Source: Lentzea pudingi
Lineage (GTDB): Bacteria > Actinomycetota > Actinomycetes > Mycobacteriales > Pseudonocardiaceae
Length of the DNA stretch: 64,000 bases
Direction of reading: 5' to 3'
Assembly (NCBI RefSeq): GCF_014646255.1
Contig: NZ_BMNC01000006.1
Location: 203,501-267,500 of the forward strand
A program made the position numbers and the translations under genes. Of this stretch, positions 1 to 8,040 are shown piece by piece. How positions within the stretch are numbered: the stretch's first letter is position 1; the number at the start of each line of letters is the position of its first letter. A model generated the notes under the pieces. The model ran no database searches. It saw only the letters and a program-made list of their open reading frames with translations, and was not told the DNA's origin.

Positions 1-1
1 G

Positions 2-703
2 TGGTTCGGCGAGCGGTGGATCAACTCGATCTTCGACCTGTTCGAGGAGAACGTCCGCTACTTCCCCGCGCTGCTGCCGATCACCGACGACGAGGACCCG
101 CTGGCCGTGCTCGACAAGGGCGACACGCCCTCGTTGAGCGAGCTGAAACTGCACAACGGCACCATCTACCGCTGGAACAGGCCGGTCTACGACGTCGTGC
201 GCGACCGCCCGCACCTGCGCGTGGAGAACCGGGTGCTGCCCGCCGGCCCGACCGTCGTGGACACGCTGGCCAACGCGGCGCTGTACTTCGGCCTGGTGCG
301 CGCGCTGGCCGAGGACGAACGTCCACTGTGGTCGCAGATGAGCTTCCAGGCGGCGGAGGAGAACTTCAACGCCGCCTCGCGCAACGGCATGGACGCGCAG
401 ATGTACTGGCCCGGCGTCGGCACGGTGCCGGTGGTCGAGCTGGTGCTGCGCCGGTTGCTGCCGCTGGCGCACGAGGGCCTGATCCGGTGGGGCGTCGAAT
501 CGTCCGAGCGGGATCGTTTACTGGGCGTCATCGAGCAGCGGTGCCTGAGCGGGGTGAACGGGGCGACCTGGCAGGCGCGGGAGTTCCACCGGCACTACGA
601 CCACACGCACATGGACCGGGCGGACGCGTTGCGCACGATGCTGCGGACCTACGTGGACCTGATGCACGCCAACGAACCCGTCCACACCTGGCCCCTGACG
701 TAG
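2..703 (+). CDS. Glutamate-cysteine ligase family protein (5'-truncated by window edge)
   Basis: The last 233 residues of a GCS2-type carboxylate-amine ligase; the start lies outside the window and the reading frame is open from base 2. The family joins glutamate to cysteine or another amine using ATP. The family-like stretch 'HLRVENRVLPAGPTVVD' followed by a helical 'ANAALYFGLVRALA' supports the call. Mycothiol is expected to be the main thiol in this group, so the true substrate may not be cysteine. The gene ends at TAG and runs into a strong hairpin shared with the convergent cellulase gene. The family is fairly certain, the exact reaction is not. Confidence 0.75.
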   Translation, partial: WFGERWINSIFDLFEENVRYFPALLPITDDEDPLAVLDKGDTPSLSELKLHNGTIYRWNRPVYDVVRDRPHLRVENRVLPAGPTVVDTLANAALYFGLVRALAEDERPLWSQMSFQAAEENFNAASRNGMDAQMYWPGVGTVPVVELVLRRLLPLAHEGLIRWGVESSERDRLLGVIEQRCLSGVNGATWQAREFHRHYDHTHMDRADALRTMLRTYVDLMHANEPVHTWPLT

Positions 704-706
704 CAG

Positions 707-742
707 AGCGGGGGTGTGACCGCACGCGGCCACACCCCCGCT
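707..742. terminator. Bidirectional hairpin terminator
   Basis: A 14-base arm (707-720) pairs with 729-742 with one mismatch around an 8-base loop. It lies just after the stop of the ligase gene and 10 bases after the stop of the convergent cellulase gene, so it can serve both. Confidence 0.75.
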
Positions 743-751
743 CAGTTCAAC

Positions 752-2437
752 TCAAGACGTCGGAAAGTTGTCCGGCGTCCGGATGCGCTCGCGCACCCAC
801 ACACCGGCCGGCTTCAGCACACCGGTGCCCGCGAACGTAGTGCCCGAGCAGGTGCCGGTCTTGAACACCGCACCCGTCAGGCCGTCGTCGGAGAAGTTCC
901 AGTTGGCCCACGAGATCTTCTTGCGCGCCATCAGGTCGATGTACTTCTGCGACATGGTGAAGTCGTTCGACCCACCACCGGACGCGGCCTGCGTGCCGAA
1001 CTCGGTCACGAACACCGGGACCTGGCTCGACACCTGGTCCAGGACGCTCAGGTACTCGTCCCGGTGGGCCTGGGCGTAGAAGTGGAACGAGTACATGAAG
1101 TTGGTCGCGTTGACCCTGTTGTTCAGCACTTCGGACGGCGAGTCGCCGTCGGAGTGGCCGAACGTCGACCAGCCGTTCGTGCCCGAGACGATGAGGCTGT
1201 CCGGGTCGATGGTGCGGATGACCGGGATCATCTGCTCGGCGTAGGACTTCACCCTCGACCACGACGTGCCGTTCGGCTCGTTCGCGATGTCGTAGATGAT
1301 GTTGGTCTTGTCCTTGTGCCGGTTGGCGATCTCCGTGAAGAACGTCTTGGCGCGGGACAGGTTGTAGTTCGGGTCACCGGGCGAGAGCTGGTGCCAGTCG
1401 ACGAGGACGTAGATGCCGCGGCGCGTGGCTTCCTCGATGTAGCCGTGCATCATGTCGGTGAACTTGCGGGGGTCGGTCTCGTACCCGTCCTCCTGGATGT
1501 ACATGGCGACGCGGATGAAGTCCGCGTTCCAGTCGTTCACCAGCGCGTCCCACCACTGGGACTTGGAGCACTGGTGGTACCACTGGATGCCGTGCGTGCT
1601 CATGCCGCGCAACTGGATCGGCTTGCCGTACTGGTTGCAGAGCTGCACACCGCACACCCGTAGCAGGCCGTTGATGTCGTGCGGCCTGGTGCCGCCGGGC
1701 GTGCCCGGCTGGGTGCGCACCGAGAGGGAGTTCGACGCGCCGGACAGGTTGCCCGCCGCGTCCCGCGCCTGCACGGTGAAGGTGTACGCGGTGTCCGGCG
1801 TCAGGCCGGTGACGGTGTGCGTGGTGCCGGTTGCCGTCTGCCCGTTGGACAGCACGTACCCGGTCACGCCCACGTTGTCGGTGGACGCGTTCCACGCCAG
1901 TGACACCGAGGTCGCCGTGGTGCCGGTCGAGCGCAGGTTGCCGGGAACCGACGGGGCCGTGGTGTCCGGCGTGCCCGACCCGGCGTCGACGTCGATCCGG
2001 TCCAGGTTCGGGCCGCCGTTGACCGTCGTCGCGACAGTTTTGATCTTGTTCGAGCCCGCGTTGAGGGTGACGGTCGTGGACTTGGTCGTCCACGTCGTCC
2101 ACGCGCCCGTGCTCGGGAACGAGAGCTGGCTCGCCGCCACCGAGCCGTTCACCGAGATGTCCATCGGGCGGTTCGCCGTCTGGCCGTTGGCGAACCGGAA
2201 CGTGAGCGTCGCCGGACCGGCGGTGCCCGCGTTCACGGTGAACTCGACGGAGCTGCCGACCTCGTTGTCGTAGTTGACGAAACCGGAGCCGGTGAAGCCG
2301 GCGTGGTTCGACTCGACGAGGCCGTTGGAGATGGTCGCGCTCTCCGCCTGGTACTGGACCACGGCGGCGTTGGCCACGGCCGGGACGACAGCGACTGCGA
2401 GTGCTGCTGGGACGACCAACATCAGGGGTCTGACCAC
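752..2437 (-). CDS. Secreted GH5 endoglucanase with CBM6/35-like and FN3 modules
   Basis: A 561-residue secreted glycoside hydrolase, predicted to cleave beta-1,4-glucans such as cellulose outside the cell. Residues 1-24 are a signal peptide ending in 'AVANA'. A CBM6/CBM35-like beta-sandwich follows (about 26-150), then a fibronectin type III domain (about 160-245) and a GH5 catalytic domain (about 258-556). The acid/base Glu is E387 in 'DIANEPNG' and the nucleophile is E479 in 'VFVTEFGTQ'. I chose GTG at 2437 because AGGAGG lies 6 bases upstream; the in-frame TTG at 2455 lies upstream of that site. It appears monocistronic, and a degenerate inverted repeat lies upstream (about 2486-2502). 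Confidence 0.9.
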   Translation of the reverse strand: MVRPLMLVVPAALAVAVVPAVANAAVVQYQAESATISNGLVESNHAGFTGSGFVNYDNEVGSSVEFTVNAGTAGPATLTFRFANGQTANRPMDISVNGSVAASQLSFPSTGAWTTWTTKSTTVTLNAGSNKIKTVATTVNGGPNLDRIDVDAGSGTPDTTAPSVPGNLRSTGTTATSVSLAWNASTDNVGVTGYVLSNGQTATGTTHTVTGLTPDTAYTFTVQARDAAGNLSGASNSLSVRTQPGTPGGTRPHDINGLLRVCGVQLCNQYGKPIQLRGMSTHGIQWYHQCSKSQWWDALVNDWNADFIRVAMYIQEDGYETDPRKFTDMMHGYIEEATRRGIYVLVDWHQLSPGDPNYNLSRAKTFFTEIANRHKDKTNIIYDIANEPNGTSWSRVKSYAEQMIPVIRTIDPDSLIVSGTNGWSTFGHSDGDSPSEVLNNRVNATNFMYSFHFYAQAHRDEYLSVLDQVSSQVPVFVTEFGTQAASGGGSNDFTMSQKYIDLMARKKISWANWNFSDDGLTGAVFKTGTCSGTTFAGTGVLKPAGVWVRERIRTPDNFPTS

Positions 2438-2593
2438 AGGGAGCCTCCTGGGCAAGAGGGACTGCAGGGCGCGGCGGCGATTTAGTTAAGAAGGTTTCCT
2501 ATCAGTGGTGGCTTGCATCACAGCACTGGACCACTGCCCGTGTCAACAAATTCGGGCGACCGGAACACGACGATCAGGCATCCTCGAGCCCTC

Positions 2594-3655
2594 ATGCGAT
2601 CCACAACCACCGTGACACCAGCACAGCTCCCGGAGGTGCTGCTGCACGTCGCCGTCGTCCGACCGGTCTTCCTCTGGGGAGCACCGGGTATCGGCAAGTC
2701 CTCACTCGTCCGGAAGTTCGCCGCCGAGCTGGGCCTCGAGTGCGTCACGCTGCTGGGCACGCAGCTCGCGCCGGAGGACCTCATCGGAGTTCCGGAACTG
2801 GTCGGTGGCCGATCGCGGTTCGCCCCGCCGGAGTCGATCGCGCGGCACGACCCCTACTGCCTGTTCCTCGACGAGCTCAACGCGAGCTCCCCCGAGGTGC
2901 AGAAGGCGTTCTACTCGCTGATCCTCGACCGCAGGATCGGCTCCTACGAACTGCCCCGGGGCTCCATCGTGATCGGGGCCGGCAACCGGGCGGCCGACAA
3001 CGCCCTGGCGCGCCCGATGGCGTCCGCGCTCGTCAACCGCATGATCCACGTGCACCTCACGGCGTCCGCGCGTGACTGGCTGGCGTGGGCGCGGGAGAGC
3101 GACATCCACCCGTGGGTGCTGGACTACCTGACGCAGCGCCCGGACCACCTGTGGAGCGCGGCCCCGAAGGTCGAGGAGACGTTCTCCACGCCGCGTGGCT
3201 GGCACATGCTCTCCGACGCGCTGCGCTCGTTCGGCGACGACATCTCCGAGGACCTGCTGGGAGTGCTGGCCTTCGGAACGGTCACCGCACACCACGCCTC
3301 GATGTTCAAGGCGTACGTGAAGACGGTGCGCAACGCGTTCGGGTTGGAGGCCGTGCTGCGCGGGGACGCCCGCTGGCCGTCGGCTCCCCGGGACCGGGAC
3401 CTGCTGTACTTCCTGGGCGAGGCGTTCCGCGCGCGGCTGGTGAAGGAGCTGCCGCACGACAAGGCGCACGCGTCCGCGGCGGGCAAGCAGCTCGCGCACC
3501 GCGGCAAGGCGCTGCTGCTGGAACTGGCCGAGCTGTCGCTGGAGATCGCGCAGATGGTGATCGCGGCCGACGACGACGGCAACCCCGTGCTGCCCGCGTG
3601 GTTCCTCGTCGAGGTCACCCGCGACCTGCCCCGGCTGGTCGCGGCCCGCGCATGA
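2594..3655 (+). CDS. MoxR-family AAA+ ATPase
   Basis: A 353-residue AAA+ ATPase of the MoxR type. The Walker A motif is 'WGAPGIGKSS', Walker B is 'CLFLDELNAS' and sensor 1 is 'GAGNRAADN'. MoxR proteins remodel partner proteins and are usually encoded next to a von Willebrand A (vWA) protein, as here: the stop overlaps the ATG of the next gene by 4 bases (ATGA), implying translational coupling. An upstream in-frame ATG at 2513 exists, but family-like sequence begins only after 2594. No clear Shine-Dalgarno sequence is visible, so the start is not certain. It heads a four-gene overlapping operon (2594-6654). Confidence 0.85.
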   Translation: MRSTTTVTPAQLPEVLLHVAVVRPVFLWGAPGIGKSSLVRKFAAELGLECVTLLGTQLAPEDLIGVPELVGGRSRFAPPESIARHDPYCLFLDELNASSPEVQKAFYSLILDRRIGSYELPRGSIVIGAGNRAADNALARPMASALVNRMIHVHLTASARDWLAWARESDIHPWVLDYLTQRPDHLWSAAPKVEETFSTPRGWHMLSDALRSFGDDISEDLLGVLAFGTVTAHHASMFKAYVKTVRNAFGLEAVLRGDARWPSAPRDRDLLYFLGEAFRARLVKELPHDKAHASAAGKQLAHRGKALLLELAELSLEIAQMVIAADDDGNPVLPAWFLVEVTRDLPRLVAARA

Positions 3656-5268
3656 GCCGCCGTTCGCGCAAGGCCCACGTCGACCCCGCCGCGCTGGCGT
3701 TCGCCGCGGCGGACAAGCGGATCGACTCTCATCCGCTGTTCGACGCGCTCGGCACGTGGGTGCGCCGGCAGTCCGAACACCCGTGGGCGGACATCTCGCT
3801 GGACGGCTCGTTGTTCGCCCATCCGACGAGGAAGGCGACCGAGGACGAGTGGGCGTGGGTGTTCGCGCATTGCTTGCTGCACCTCGGATTCGGCACGCAC
3901 TCGTGCGCGGACGTGCTCGACTTCCAGCCCGCGCTGAAGTTCGGAACGCGCCCGTCCTCGTGGGAGCCGGACAGGTGCGTGCGCGGTGGCGGGTCCGCGG
4001 ATCCGGAGAAGTGGGCGCAGCGGTTCGCCGCCGGGCTGTCCAACGCCGCCGTCGCCGCGATCGACGTGGCCGGGGGCGCGCGGTCGTCGCTGACCGACGA
4101 GCGGCCGGTCAGGACGCAGTGGCAGCTCGCGCTCGGCTGGTTCGTGTCGTCCTATCCACTGCTGGGCGCGCTGGCGTCGACGATGACGGTCGTGGCGGAC
4201 GCCGAACTGGCGCGCGGCTGGAACATCTCGATCGCGGCGGTGTCCACGGCCTCGGCCGAGATCTACGTGAACCCGTTGGCGGGCCTGTCGGCGCAGGAGT
4301 GGCGGTTCGTGCTCGCGCACGAGATGCTGCACGCCGCGCTGCGCCACTGCGACCGGGTCGGCGGGCGCGACCCGTACCTGTGGAACGTCGCCGCGGACTT
4401 CGTGGTGAACGGCTGGCTCGTCGAGATGGGCGTCGGCACGGCACCGGAGGGCGTGCTGCACGATCCCGAGCTGCGCGGCCTGTCAGCGGAGTCGGTGTAC
4501 GACCGGATCGCGGTGGACCTGCGGCGGTACCGCAAGCTGCTCACGTTGCGGGGCCACCACGAGGGCGACCTGCTCGGTGAACCGTTGCGCGGGCCCGCGG
4601 ACGTCACCGACCTGGACGAGTTCTACCGGCGTGCGTTGCTGACCGGGCTGGGCCATCACACGTCCGCGCGCGGGCTCCTGCCCGCCGGGCTGGTCGAGGA
4701 GATCCGGGCGCTGGAGCACCCTCCGTTGTCGTGGGACGCCCAGCTGGCGCGGTGGTTCGAGGAGTTCGTTCCGGCGGTGGAGAAGCGGCGCACCTACGCG
4801 CGTGCGTCCCGGCGGCAAGCGTCCACTCCGGACATTCCGCGGCCCGGCTGGGTGCGGCCGGAGACGCTGGAATCGCGGCCGACGTTCGGCGTAGTGCTCG
4901 ACACGTCCGGTTCGATGGACCCCAAGCTGCTGGGCAAGGCTCTCGGCGCGATCGCCTCCTACGCCGCGGCACGTGACGTACCCGCCGCACGCGTGGTTTT
5001 CTGTGACGCGATGGCATACGACGCCGGATATGTGCCCGTGGAGGACATCGCGGGACGGGTGACGGTGCGCGGGCGCGGGGGCACGGTGCTGCAGCCCGGC
5101 ATCGACCTGCTCGACCGCGCCGGCGACTTCCCCGCGAGCGGCCCGGTCCTGGTCATCACCGACGGCTGGTGCGACGTGCTGCGGATCCGCCGCGAGCACG
5201 CGTTCCTGATACCGGCGGGCGCGCGCCTGCCGTTCCGCGCCCGTGGGCCCGTGTTCCGGATGTCCTGA
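3652..5268 (+). CDS. DUF2201-type putative metallopeptidase with C-terminal vWA domain
   Basis: A 538-residue protein with two recognisable parts. The N-terminal half has a zinc-peptidase-like HExxH motif (H223-E224-M-L-H227, in 'LAHEMLHAALRH'). The C-terminal third is a vWA domain whose metal-binding MIDAS motif is 'VLDTSGSMD' (D417). This arrangement matches the DUF2201 putative metallopeptidase family, the usual partner of MoxR ATPases. Substrate and process are unknown. It overlaps the MoxR gene by 4 bases and the next gene by 1 base (TGATG). A plausible model, from family knowledge, is MoxR-driven control of the vWA/peptidase protein. Confidence 0.82.
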   Translation: MSRRSRKAHVDPAALAFAAADKRIDSHPLFDALGTWVRRQSEHPWADISLDGSLFAHPTRKATEDEWAWVFAHCLLHLGFGTHSCADVLDFQPALKFGTRPSSWEPDRCVRGGGSADPEKWAQRFAAGLSNAAVAAIDVAGGARSSLTDERPVRTQWQLALGWFVSSYPLLGALASTMTVVADAELARGWNISIAAVSTASAEIYVNPLAGLSAQEWRFVLAHEMLHAALRHCDRVGGRDPYLWNVAADFVVNGWLVEMGVGTAPEGVLHDPELRGLSAESVYDRIAVDLRRYRKLLTLRGHHEGDLLGEPLRGPADVTDLDEFYRRALLTGLGHHTSARGLLPAGLVEEIRALEHPPLSWDAQLARWFEEFVPAVEKRRTYARASRRQASTPDIPRPGWVRPETLESRPTFGVVLDTSGSMDPKLLGKALGAIASYAAARDVPAARVVFCDAMAYDAGYVPVEDIAGRVTVRGRGGTVLQPGIDLLDRAGDFPASGPVLVITDGWCDVLRIRREHAFLIPAGARLPFRARGPVFRMS

Positions 5269-5936
5269 TGGAGATCGCCTGCGACGAGTCCGGGTCCGAG
5301 GGCGAGAAGCTCGTCGGCGGGGTCACGGCGGTCTTCGCGCACGCCGGCGTCTCGTTGTCCGAGGCAGAGGCCTCGGGATGTGTCGAGACGCTGCGCGAAA
5401 TGATCAAGTCGCCGGCCCTGGAGTACAAGGCGAACCACCTGCTGCGGACGAAGAACCGCTGGGTGCTGCTGTGGTTCCTCGGGCCGGACGGGCCGCTGGC
5501 CGGTCGCGCCCGCGTGCAGCTCGTGGACAAGCGGCGGTTCCTGGCCTCGCGGGTGCGGGCGGAGTTCGGTTCGGTGACCGGGCCTCTGGAGCTGTACAAC
5601 GACCTGCTGCGCGCTAGGGGACCTCGCGGGAACCTCGACCCGTTGTTCCCGGCTATCCTTCGGGCCGTGGCCCAGTGGGGAGGGCCGGTGTCGATCGTGC
5701 ACGACCAGCAGCTGTCCCTGACCGATGGCCGGATACAGCAGCTCAAGAACTTGGCGCCGTGGCTCGAAAGCCTCACCCTGGTCGACTCGCAGTACGACGC
5801 CCGCGTGCAGGTGGCCGACTTCCTGGCCGGCATCGCGCGGCGCGTCGCGGAGGAAGAGCTGTACGGAAAGCCTGACCGAGAGGTGATCGAGTTGCTGATG
5901 CCGTTCGTCGTGGGACCGAGGATGTGGCATGCCTGA
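5268..5936 (+). CDS. DUF3800-like protein
   Basis: A 222-residue protein whose start 'MEIACDESGSEG' and late 'VDSQYDARVQVADFLAGI' resemble DUF3800, a family with a predicted RNase H-like fold and acidic residues (D6, E7 and the late D). DUF3800 proteins often lie near mobile or defence genes and their activity is unproven. The ATG overlaps the previous stop by one base (TGATG), and the gene overlaps the following methyltransferase by 8 bases, so it belongs to the MoxR/vWA operon. The DUF3800 assignment rests on short motifs and is moderate. Confidence 0.65.
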   Translation: MEIACDESGSEGEKLVGGVTAVFAHAGVSLSEAEASGCVETLREMIKSPALEYKANHLLRTKNRWVLLWFLGPDGPLAGRARVQLVDKRRFLASRVRAEFGSVTGPLELYNDLLRARGPRGNLDPLFPAILRAVAQWGGPVSIVHDQQLSLTDGRIQQLKNLAPWLESLTLVDSQYDARVQVADFLAGIARRVAEEELYGKPDREVIELLMPFVVGPRMWHA

Positions 5937-6654
5937 CGCGATTTTCGCCGATCCGCGACTGGCAAGGGTCTACGACGCCTTCGACGGCGCGCGCGACGAC
6001 CTGGACCTGTACGTGGGGATCGCCGCCGAGCTCAGGGCGAAGAGCGCGCTGGACGTCGGCTGCGGCACCGGGTGCCTCGGGACGTTGCTGGCGGACGCCG
6101 GGCTCACCGTCGTGGGCGTGGATCCCGCGCTGGCGTCGCTCGAACTCGCGCGCGCCAAGGACTCCCGGGTCACGTGGATCCACGGCGACGCGACGACGCT
6201 GCCCTCGCTCCAGGTCGACCTCGCGACGATGACCGGGAACGTGGCCCAGGTGTTCCTCGGCGACGACTGGGAGGCCACGCTGCGGGGTGTGCGGGCCGCG
6301 TTGCGCCCCGGCGGCCACTTCGTGTTCGAGACCCGGCGGCCGGAGCAGCGCGCCTGGGAGGAGTGGGCGCGGGCGGAACCGAGGGTGCGCGGCGGGGTCC
6401 GGCAGCAGCTCGAACTGCTCGACGTGAGCCTGCCGTTCGTCTCTTTCCGGCACAGCTACCGGTTCACCGACGGGTCGGTGATCGCCTCGGACTCGACCCT
6501 GCGGTTCCGCTCGCGGCCCGAGGTCGAGCAGAGCCTGGTCCGTTCCGGTTTCGAGGTCGTCGACGTGCGGGACGCGCCGGACCGGCCGGGGCGCGAGTAC
6601 GTGTTCGTGGCCCGCAAGGTCAGCGTTGGACCGGCTTCCACACGACGACCCTGA
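5929..6654 (+). CDS. Class I SAM-dependent methyltransferase
   Basis: A 241-residue Rossmann methyltransferase. Motif I is 'ALDVGCGTGCLG', the acidic residue after strand 2 is in 'VVGVDPAL', and a post-motif sequence 'LRPGGHFVFETRR' follows. The C-terminal part is a beta sandwich-like region typical of small-molecule methyltransferases. The start lies 8 bases inside the DUF3800-like gene, making it the last member of the four-gene operon. The substrate cannot be inferred. The strict coupling to a MoxR/vWA/DUF3800-like trio is unusual. Confidence 0.85.
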   Translation: MPDAIFADPRLARVYDAFDGARDDLDLYVGIAAELRAKSALDVGCGTGCLGTLLADAGLTVVGVDPALASLELARAKDSRVTWIHGDATTLPSLQVDLATMTGNVAQVFLGDDWEATLRGVRAALRPGGHFVFETRRPEQRAWEEWARAEPRVRGGVRQQLELLDVSLPFVSFRHSYRFTDGSVIASDSTLRFRSRPEVEQSLVRSGFEVVDVRDAPDRPGREYVFVARKVSVGPASTRRP

Positions 6655-6713
6655 GCGCGGCGGGACGGGGAACGCGTTCGCGCCACCTGTCCACCAACTG
6701 GCAGCGAACGGTG

Positions 6714-7052
6714 TCAGCTGACGAACGCCGGCTGCTTCCACGCCCGCACCAGCCACGGCAGGATCCGGGGCAGCCGGTCGGCCACGATGTCGTGCAGCAC
6801 CAGCACCAACCGGCCGGAGTGCGCGGGCCCGGCGTCGAGCCACACCACGTGCATCAGGACGCCGGCCCGCAGGTCGAGCCCCGCCTCCGCCTCCGCGAGG
6901 GCGGCGGGGGTGGCGGCGGCGGGATCGGCGACCTCGTGGTGCGCGAAGCCGGAACGACACAGCTCGGGATGCAGTTCCACCAGGGACTCCATGGCGGCGG
7001 CCAGGCGTCCGACGCCCAGCCCTGCCCGAACCTGCACCGTAATGGCTCTCAC
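6714..7052 (-). CDS. Stand-alone fragment of an NRPS condensation domain, next to an iron box
   Basis: A 112-residue protein resembling the N-terminal half of a nonribosomal peptide synthetase condensation domain: 'LAAAMESLVELHPEL' matches the helix before the first strand, and 'LVLVLHDIVADRLPRIL' matches the HHxxxDG active-site region. The second, catalytic His is replaced by Asp (HDIVAD), so normal condensation activity is unlikely. No NRPS genes are nearby. GTG at 7052 is preferred because it directly follows an IdeR-like iron box (7054-7072). A longer start at 7079 would put the operator inside the gene. It may be a remnant or an iron-responsive accessory protein. Confidence 0.55.
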   Translation of the reverse strand: MRAITVQVRAGLGVGRLAAAMESLVELHPELCRSGFAHHEVADPAAATPAALAEAEAGLDLRAGVLMHVVWLDAGPAHSGRLVLVLHDIVADRLPRILPWLVRAWKQPAFVS

Positions 7053-7053
7053 A

Positions 7054-7072
7054 TTAGGAGAGCCTAACCTAG
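7054..7072 (-). promoter_or_regulatory. IdeR/DtxR-type iron box
   Basis: Read on the minus strand the 19 bases are CTAGGTTAGGCTCTCCTAA, matching 16 of 19 positions of the actinobacterial iron-box consensus TTAGGTTAGGCTAACCTAA. It ends one base before the GTG of the condensation-like gene and overlaps the last bases (7064 onwards) of the upstream DinB-like gene. Iron-loaded IdeR/DmdR would be expected to repress transcription here. Confidence 0.7.
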
Positions 7073-7630
7073 GTTCCACCCGGGATCGCGCCCACTGAGT
7101 CCCAGGACACGGTCGAGCAGGGGCGCGTTCGAGTCGACCTCGACCGCCGCCCCGAACAAGGAACCGTCGCGGTCGTCGGGGCCGATCGACGACACGAAGC
7201 CGTGGACGACCTGGAGCAGGCCTTCCTCGACCTCGAACGGCTGCCCGGTCGCCTTCGCGAGGTCCCAGCCGTGCAGCACGATCTCGTCGAGCGCCACGGC
7301 TGCCGCGACCTCACCGGGCAGGTCGACACCGCCCGCGCGGGTCATGCCCTCCCACGCCTCCGGCTCGCGCCAGGCCGTCGCGAGCTCGGCCAGCCGCTGC
7401 GGCACGGACTCGCGGAAGTCGATCGGCAGTCGGGCCGCGTCGCCGGAACCGGTGCCCTCCAACGGGGTCTTGCGCGCCGCCATCGTGAACGCGACCGACA
7501 GGCCGTTCACGTGGTCCAGCAGGTCGCCGACCGAGTAGCCGGGGCACGGGGTCGGCGCCTTGAGGTCGCCGTCCGTCACGTTGCGCACCAAGCCAGCGAG
7601 CTGCTCAGCCGCAGGAGTCAGGTCGAACAT
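7064..7630 (-). CDS. DinB-like / mycothiol-dependent maleylpyruvate isomerase family protein (TIGR03086)
   Basis: A 188-residue four-helix protein of the TIGR03086 metal-binding group, related to mycothiol-dependent maleylpyruvate isomerase. The typical start is seen ('LTPAAEQLAGLVRNVTDGDL', then 'PTPCPGYSVGDLLDHV' with the metal-ligand His), followed by 'VALDEIVLHGWDLAKATG'. It probably binds a divalent metal and acts in thiol-linked metabolism or detoxification, but the substrate is unknown. Its ATG overlaps the stop of the YbjN-like gene by one base, and its stop lies inside the iron box of the next gene. Confidence 0.8.
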   Translation of the reverse strand: MFDLTPAAEQLAGLVRNVTDGDLKAPTPCPGYSVGDLLDHVNGLSVAFTMAARKTPLEGTGSGDAARLPIDFRESVPQRLAELATAWREPEAWEGMTRAGGVDLPGEVAAAVALDEIVLHGWDLAKATGQPFEVEEGLLQVVHGFVSSIGPDDRDGSLFGAAVEVDSNAPLLDRVLGLSGRDPGWNLG

Positions 7631-8040
7631 CAGTAGCCGTCGCCTCCCCAGAACTGTTCTTCCAACGTGTCCGCGGTACCGGCGAGCAGCTGGAGCGGGT
7701 CGGTGAACTCGTGGATGTCGAGGTCCTTGAGCGGCAAGGAGTGCCGCACCACGACGTGCTCCCCCATGATCGCGAGACCGCACGCGACGGTGGAGTTGCC
7801 CACCTCCTCCAGGACGGTGCGGAGGTCCACCTGCGACGCCAGCCCGCACGGGGAGGCGATCTGCACCCACTCGTGCATCTTGTCGAGCACTTCCCGGACG
7901 ATGATCACGACCTGGGTGCGGTCGTCCTCGTCCTCCTCCACGTCCCCGAAGGTGAAGAGGATCCTCAGCTCCTCGCCCTGGTCCTCGATGACGTCGTACT
8001 CGGCGCGGACGTAATCCGCGAGGTCTCCCCAACTCGCCAT
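7630..8040 (-). CDS. YbjN-like (type III secretion chaperone-fold) protein
   Basis: A 136-residue acidic protein resembling YbjN-domain proteins, which share a fold with type III secretion chaperones and are common in actinobacteria. The features seen are an N-terminal helix 'WGDLADYVRAEYDVIED', a beta region 'VVIIVREVLDKMHEWVQI' and a helix-rich C terminus. No catalytic residues are evident. It overlaps the next gene by 1 base (TGATG) and lies within the 3' end of the upstream DUF998-like gene. The role is unknown. Confidence 0.7.
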   Translation of the reverse strand: MASWGDLADYVRAEYDVIEDQGEELRILFTFGDVEEDEDDRTQVVIIVREVLDKMHEWVQIASPCGLASQVDLRTVLEEVGNSTVACGLAIMGEHVVVRHSLPLKDLDIHEFTDPLQLLAGTADTLEEQFWGGDGY

